The position numbers were made by a program, and so were the translations under genes. Shown in pieces: positions 13,871-17,259 of a stretch of 17,259 nt of DNA. Every line of letters begins with the position of its first letter. Positions within the stretch are counted from its first letter, which is position 1. The notes beneath the pieces are model-generated. The model did not search any database. It saw nothing but the letters and a program-made list of their open reading frames with translations, and was not told the DNA's origin. Source of the stretch: Thermoplasmata archaeon (lineage in GTDB: Archaea > Thermoplasmatota > Thermoplasmata > UBA184); the NCBI GenBank assembly GCA_030043505.1, contig JASHXN010000030.1:1-17259 (forward strand), in the 5' to 3' direction.

Positions 13871-13893
13871 GAGAGCGTCCGACCCGCGGGCGG

Positions 13894-13903
13894 CCCTTAA
13901 GGG
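13894..13903. promoter_or_regulatory. Palindromic TATA-like element CCCTTAAGGG
   Basis: A perfect 10-bp palindrome in the spacer between the ABC exporter and the Nudix-like gene. As a TATA-like element for the exporter it lies about 28 bp before the GTG at 13870. It may also be a regulator site, since it reads the same on both strands. Confidence 0.4.
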
Positions 13904-13965
13904 AAGCGAACGACCGGTGACCACGCCGCGCGTCGGCCGGCGCGGTCGTGCCGAGCCCCGGCACG

Positions 13966-13972
13966 GCTATCT
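13966..13972 (+). promoter_or_regulatory. TATA-like box for the Nudix-like gene
   Basis: GCTATCT is centred 26 bp before the GTG at 13995. The spacing matches the leaderless pattern seen at other genes here and supports that start over the GTG at 13917. Confidence 0.35.
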
Positions 13973-13994
13973 CGGGCGAGCGACTCGCGACGCC

Positions 13995-14564
13995 GTGGCC
14001 ACGACCCGACGCTACTGTCGATTCTCCGACGCGCCCGGGGCGGGCGCCGCCGGCACCTCGCCGGTGCCGAAGGACGGGCTCTGCCTGTGCGCCTTCGTCG
14101 TCGTGGCGTCCCGCGAGCACCCGGCGCGCGTGCTGCTCGGGAAGCTGAACCCCGCGGCGGCGTGGGACCACCTCGGCGCCCTCGACCCCGGACGGCTCAC
14201 GGCGTGGGGCGGGCACTGGATGCTCCCGTCGTCGCACCTGCAGCATCTCGAGGCCCCCGACGACGCCGCTCGCCGCATCGTCGACGAGTTGACCGGGCTC
14301 CGACCGAGGTCGTTGGACGGCCCGAAGGTCACCTCCGAGGTGTACCCTCCGGCGCGGCACCCGGATCGGCGCGAGCACTGGGACCTGGAGTTCATCTATC
14401 GCACCACGGCCTCGGAGGCCGAACTGCGGCCGCACTCGGCGTGGACCGAACTGCGCTTCGTGGACGTCGGCACGCTCGACCCCGGGTCGATCGCGCGGGC
14501 CCAGGACGACATCCTCCGCCACGCAGGGTACTCGGTGCCGACCGTGGCTCCGGTTCTCCGCTGA
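13995..14564 (+). CDS. Nudix-fold protein with degenerate Nudix box
   Basis: A 189-residue protein. The N-terminal region has RRYCRF, then the DGLCLCAFVVVA strand (27-38) typical of Nudix beta-1, LLGKLNP, WMLPSSHL (75-82) and the Nudix helix. The box should be G-x5-E-x7-R-E-U-x-E-E-x-G-U, but here it reads Ser80, Glu86, Arg94, Ile95, Glu98, Leu99, Gly101, Leu102. Two of the three metal-binding glutamates of the R-E-U-x-E-E core are thus missing. The C-terminal half (HWDLEFIYRT and TELRFVDVGTLD) continues the Nudix fold. A function as nucleotide-diphosphate hydrolase is doubtful; a ligand-binding or regulatory role, or catalysis by other residues, is possible. It is followed by the HAD gene 74 nt downstream. 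Confidence 0.7.
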   Translation: MATTRRYCRFSDAPGAGAAGTSPVPKDGLCLCAFVVVASREHPARVLLGKLNPAAAWDHLGALDPGRLTAWGGHWMLPSSHLQHLEAPDDAARRIVDELTGLRPRSLDGPKVTSEVYPPARHPDRREHWDLEFIYRTTASEAELRPHSAWTELRFVDVGTLDPGSIARAQDDILRHAGYSVPTVAPVLR

Positions 14565-14608
14565 CCTTCGCCGCGGCCGCGTGCCGGAGGGTCCGCCGGC
14601 GCCGGTCG

Positions 14609-14616
14609 GGTTATGG
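14609..14616 (+). promoter_or_regulatory. TATA-like box for the HAD hydrolase
   Basis: GGTTATGG in the short GC-rich spacer is centred 26 bp before the GTG at 14639, again matching a leaderless start and favouring that codon over GTG 14633. Confidence 0.4.
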
Positions 14617-14638
14617 GGCCGCCGCCGGTAGCGTGATC

Positions 14639-15367
14639 GTGCCCCGGCGGGCCGTCGCCTTCGACCTGTTCCACACGCTGGTCGACCCGGAGGAGTTTCG
14701 GCCGCGCGAGTTCACGCGCGCGGGGAAGGTCGCCGAATTGCTGGGCCTTCCGCGCCCGGAGTTCGAGGCGTACTGGACCGCGGACCTGCCCCACCGGGCG
14801 GTGGAGGCGCGGCCGACGGTGCTCGAGCGGGTCCGCGCCTACTGCCGGCGCGTCGGGGTGGCCGCCCCGGCCGCCGTGTGGGCCGAAGTGGACGACTGTC
14901 TCGGACGGTACGCCGACCGAGCGCTCGCCGCCCCCCGGCCGGCGGTCCTCGCGACGTTGGACGAGCTTCGACGCCGCGGATGGACGCTCGGGGTCCTTTC
15001 GAACTGCGACGAGCGCGAGGTCCGGTCGTGGCCCCGCTCCCCGCTCGCCCCCAAGGTCGACGCCGCGATCTTCTCCTGGAGCCTCGGCGCCGCGAAACCG
15101 GCGCGCGCCGCCTACGACGCGCTGGTGCCCCGTTGGGGCGGGACGCCGCTGGCGGACGCGGTGTTCGTCGGCGACGGGCACAGCGACGAACTCCCGGGGG
15201 CCCGGGCGGCCGGCTTCGGACGGGTGATCTTCCAGCGTCAGTTCGTCGGGACGAACGGTCTCCGAAGCCCCGAGCAGCTCGAGAAGTTCGCCGGCCAGGC
15301 GGATGCCACGATCGACGACCTGCGCGAGCTGCTCGAGCTCGTCGGGCGACCTAGCTCGGGTCCCTAG
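14639..15367 (+). CDS. HAD-superfamily hydrolase (subfamily IA-like)
   Basis: A 242-residue hydrolase. Motif I is FDLFHTLVD with nucleophile Asp9; the residue two places on is Phe, not the Asp of phosphatases. Motif II is LSNCD (Ser121), motif III is Lys153 in GAAKPARAAY, and motif IV is VGDGHSDELPGA with Asp179 and Asp183. The helical cap occupies about residues 18-95. Replacement of the second Asp occurs in haloacid dehalogenases and in many uncharacterised members, so phosphatase action is not assured. The start could also be GTG 14633, two codons earlier. The 3' end overlaps the convergent DMT transporter by 17 nt. Confidence 0.85.
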   Translation: MPRRAVAFDLFHTLVDPEEFRPREFTRAGKVAELLGLPRPEFEAYWTADLPHRAVEARPTVLERVRAYCRRVGVAAPAAVWAEVDDCLGRYADRALAAPRPAVLATLDELRRRGWTLGVLSNCDEREVRSWPRSPLAPKVDAAIFSWSLGAAKPARAAYDALVPRWGGTPLADAVFVGDGHSDELPGARAAGFGRVIFQRQFVGTNGLRSPEQLEKFAGQADATIDDLRELLELVGRPSSGP

Positions 15368-16307
15368 GGCCCTCGCCCGCCGGGCGCGGGGCCGCCCGCG
15401 ACGTCTCCCAGAGGACCAGGCTCACCCCGACGAAGACGACCGCGACCCCCCCGACCTCCCAGCCGGTCAGCGGCTCTCCGTACAGCCCCGAGCCGATCGC
15501 GACCCCGACCAGCGGTACGAGATAGGCGACGACGTTCGCACGGATCGGGCCGACGCGGTGGTGCAGGGCGAAGTACGCGAAGTAGCCGAGGATCGAGGAG
15601 AAGACGACGAGGACGACCAGATCCTCGATCACGGGGACCGTCCAGGGGAGCGCCTCGCGGCCCGGGACGACCGCCGTCCCGATCCCGAGGACGCCGGCCG
15701 CCGCTCCGAACTGCGCCGCCAGCTGCCAGAGGCTCTGCGGGCCACCGCCGTACCGCCGGAGCAGCACCGTCCCGCTGGAAGCGCAGGCCATCGCGGCGAC
15801 GACGAACGCCGGCCCTTGCCAGCTCCCGAACGCTCCGCTCGTCAGTTCGGGGACGACGAGGAGGGCCGCCCCGACGAATCCGACGGCCATCCCGGCGAGC
15901 CCGCGAGCCCCGAGCCGATCGGAGGCGAGGAAGACGAGGCCGAACGCCACCGTGAGCAGCGGAAGGGTCGACGCGAGCAGGGCGGCGTACCCCCCGGTCG
16001 TGAACTGCTCGCCCCAGTACAGGAAGCCGCCGTACAGGCCGACGATCAGCGTCCCCCCGAGGAGGGCGGAGACCGCCAGTTGACGTCGTCCCGGGAGCGG
16101 ACGCCGGCCGACCGCCGCGAGGACGGCGAAGCCGGCCGCCGAGAGGGCGTAGCGCACGCCGGCGTACGCCAACGGAGTCGCCCCGGCTTCGATCCCCTGC
16201 CGGATCAGGACGTAGGCGACGCCCCAGACGAGGCTCGCCGAGGCGAGGAGAACGAACTCGGTCGCCCCGAACCGACCGTCCGGAGGAGACGGCACGCTCG
16301 GCGTCAC
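15351..16307 (-). CDS. EamA/DMT-family transporter
   Basis: An integral membrane protein of 318 residues with ten predicted TM segments in two EamA repeats. The first holds LASASLVWGVAYVLIRQGIE (21-40), and the second ends with GPIRANVVAYLVPLVGVAIG and GEPLTGWEVGG, the standard EamA signature. Relatives export amino acids, nucleosides or other metabolites through the cytoplasmic membrane; the substrate is unknown. A GTG at 16343 would add 12 residues (SLYRATADGLLV), but that stretch encodes the TATA-like TTTATC. The GTG at 16307, 26 bp downstream of that element, is therefore preferred. The last residues form a short Pro/Arg tail. It is convergent with the HAD gene, with overlapping ends. Confidence 0.9.
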   Translation of the reverse strand: MTPSVPSPPDGRFGATEFVLLASASLVWGVAYVLIRQGIEAGATPLAYAGVRYALSAAGFAVLAAVGRRPLPGRRQLAVSALLGGTLIVGLYGGFLYWGEQFTTGGYAALLASTLPLLTVAFGLVFLASDRLGARGLAGMAVGFVGAALLVVPELTSGAFGSWQGPAFVVAAMACASSGTVLLRRYGGGPQSLWQLAAQFGAAAGVLGIGTAVVPGREALPWTVPVIEDLVVLVVFSSILGYFAYFALHHRVGPIRANVVAYLVPLVGVAIGSGLYGEPLTGWEVGGVAVVFVGVSLVLWETSRAAPRPAGEGPRDPS

Positions 16308-16330
16308 GAGGAGGCCATCGGCGGTCGCGC

Positions 16331-16337
16331 GATAAAG
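16331..16337 (-). promoter_or_regulatory. TATA-like box for the EamA transporter
   Basis: Minus-strand CTTTATC is centred about 26 bp before the GTG at 16307. It lies inside the longer reading frame that begins at 16343, which argues against that longer start. Confidence 0.45.
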
Positions 16338-16382
16338 GGACACCGGCGAGCGGGGCCGCCGAGGAGCGTGTCGAACGGCGCG

Positions 16383-17123
16383 CTACGGTTCCAGCTGATG
16401 CACGAAGAACGCGAGGATCAGCGGGCCGACGGCGTCCGCCGCGCCGACCAGGTCCAGGAAGAGACGGTCGTGCGCGGAGATCGTGGGGAAGTGGACCCGC
16501 GCGACCAGGGCTCCGGAGCCGTCCCGGTACTCCTGCTCACCGGTCCGGATCTTTCCCGCGCTCTGCAAGTACGGCGTGCCGTCCGCCAGCGTCGAGGTCA
16601 GGCGGAATCCTCCCCACCCCTGGGGCTCGGTGCGGGCGCTCAGCACCTCGCCTTCGGAGACGTCGTAGAGCGTCGCTTGGCCCCGGGCACCGGCATGCTG
16701 GAAGACGAGGTTCCCGACCGGGGTCTCCGCCGGCCCGATCAGCAGCCAGGGCCGCCCCTGGGCCGCGACGCCCAGGCCGGCCCCGCTCTCGAACTTCAAC
16801 CCGTGGCCGAGGCGAACCCCAAATCGGGGGTGGGAGGCCGCCGGTTGCAACCAGAGAAGGGGTCCGTGATCGGGGGTGGTGTACGCGAACCGGGGCGCGG
16901 GCCCGCTACCTTCCTGTCGGAGCACGAAGTTGGCAACGGAGCCCAGGTCTAGGAGACGGCCGATCGACCCCACGCCCGGGGGTGCCGCCTGCGGGGCACT
17001 CTCCGGAGCGGTCCCGGGCGCGGGGGGCGTGTCCGCGGCGGGAATGGGCGTCGCGCAGAAACCGCAGAAGCTCCCGCCCGGATAGATCGGTTGGCCGCAC
17101 TTGGGGCAGAACTGCCCGCTCAC
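16383..17123 (-). CDS. Zinc-ribbon protein with unknown C-terminal domain
   Basis: A 246-residue protein I do not recognise by function. Residues 6-23 form a treble/zinc ribbon with C6-P-K-C9 and C20-G-F-C23, as in zinc-ribbon_3 proteins. A Pro/Ala linker (about 27-52) joins it to a globular part (about 55-246) dominated by alternating short hydrophobic stretches, e.g. PLLWLQPA, PWLLIGPAETPVGNLVFQH, GGFRLTSTLADGTPYL and ALVARVHFP, suggesting a beta-sheet or beta-barrel fold. The pattern (cofactor-free, no catalytic motif, 'property of parent' repeats such as VGNLVF and YRDGSGALVARV) faintly recalls LURP-one/scramblase-like proteins, which is only a guess. The GTG start has a TATA-like CCATAGA 26 bp upstream. 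A final hydrophobic patch near LILAFFVHQ could contact membrane. Confidence 0.7.
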   Translation of the reverse strand: MSGQFCPKCGQPIYPGGSFCGFCATPIPAADTPPAPGTAPESAPQAAPPGVGSIGRLLDLGSVANFVLRQEGSGPAPRFAYTTPDHGPLLWLQPAASHPRFGVRLGHGLKFESGAGLGVAAQGRPWLLIGPAETPVGNLVFQHAGARGQATLYDVSEGEVLSARTEPQGWGGFRLTSTLADGTPYLQSAGKIRTGEQEYRDGSGALVARVHFPTISAHDRLFLDLVGAADAVGPLILAFFVHQLEP

Positions 17124-17145
17124 GCCGGGTCCCTCACGCTGGTGG

Positions 17146-17152
17146 TCTATGG
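17146..17152 (-). promoter_or_regulatory. TATA-like box for the zinc-ribbon protein
   Basis: Minus-strand CCATAGA is centred 26 bp before the GTG at 17123, in a spacer that otherwise lacks AT-rich sequence. It implies a leaderless message independent of the upstream tRNA. Confidence 0.4.
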
Positions 17153-17225
17153 ACCTTTGGTCGGACCGGGGGCGGTTCCGCCGGGACGATCGAGCCGGTA
17201 TCCCTAGTCCCGGTTCTGGGTTCCA

Positions 17226-17259
17226 AGCCGAGGGAGGGAATCGAACCCCCAGGAAACGG
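17226..17259 (-). tRNA. tRNA 3' portion (identity undetermined, 5' part off window)
   Basis: On the minus strand the last bases give a T-arm with stem GGGGG/CCCTC (one G-U pair) around the loop TTCGATT. The 7-nt acceptor 3' strand CCTCGGC and discriminator U follow. CCA is not encoded, as usual in archaea. The 5' strand should read GCCGAGG just beyond the window. The anticodon is outside; a U discriminator with a GCC-type acceptor would suit Cys or Thr, but this is not decidable here. Confidence 0.8.

Noticed and set aside
12870..14522. 550-codon minus-strand frame spanning the ABC ATPase and the Nudix-like gene
   Set aside because: Arg/Gly/Ala-rich shadow in a different frame from the ATPase, with no domain of its own.
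14087..15367. Long form of the HAD hydrolase with an N-terminal extension of about 180 residues
   Set aside because: The extension is the out-of-frame reading of the Nudix-like gene; motif I lies a few residues after the GTG at 14639.
1..17259. CRISPR array, insertion sequence, defence system or prophage
   Set aside because: No spaced repeats, transposase, integrase, terminal inverted repeats or phage genes were seen; the content is housekeeping transport and metabolism.

Overview
The window reads as a high-GC (roughly 70% by eye) archaeal chromosome segment, most likely from an uncultivated Thermoplasmatota-like lineage. The archaeal call rests on several signs: TATA-like boxes about 26 bp upstream of many start codons that have no leader or ribosome binding site, a partial tRNA with no encoded CCA, an F420-reductase-type oxidoreductase, a TM-anchored rather than lipoprotein PstS, and no bacterial -35/-10 promoters. 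The phylum is inference from protein style, not from a marker gene.

Left part (1-4860, minus strand): a sugar-1-phosphate nucleotidyltransferase cut by the window start, then a phosphate-uptake operon read right to left as pstS, a single fused pstC-pstA gene, and pstB. No phoU is present between pstB and the nucleotidyltransferase. Next (4861-7567) is a sulfate-activation block: an APS kinase on the plus strand, then a convergent operon of ATP sulfurylase (sat) and a second, more canonical APS kinase. The two APS kinase genes end on the same CTAG. Together Sat and APS kinase would make PAPS; no PAPS reductase or sulfotransferase lies in the window.

Middle (7763-11381, minus strand): a metal-uptake operon of a DtxR-family regulator, a ZnuA/TroA-type binding protein, the ABC ATPase and the membrane permease. 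The regulator keeps the ancillary metal site but has lost the canonical primary-site residues. A palindrome lies between its promoter and that of the divergent F420-dependent NADP reductase-like gene.

Right part (12123-17259): an ABC-2 exporter pair (DrrA/DrrB type, minus strand); a divergent Nudix-fold protein with a degenerate Nudix box and a HAD hydrolase (plus strand); an EamA/DMT transporter convergent with and overlapping the HAD gene; a zinc-ribbon protein of unknown function; and the 3' part of a tRNA gene at the window end. No mobile element, CRISPR array or rRNA was seen. The most notable features are the PstC-PstA fusion, the altered DtxR protein with its putative operator, the paired unequal APS kinases, and a consistent leaderless-start grammar that moves several start codons.
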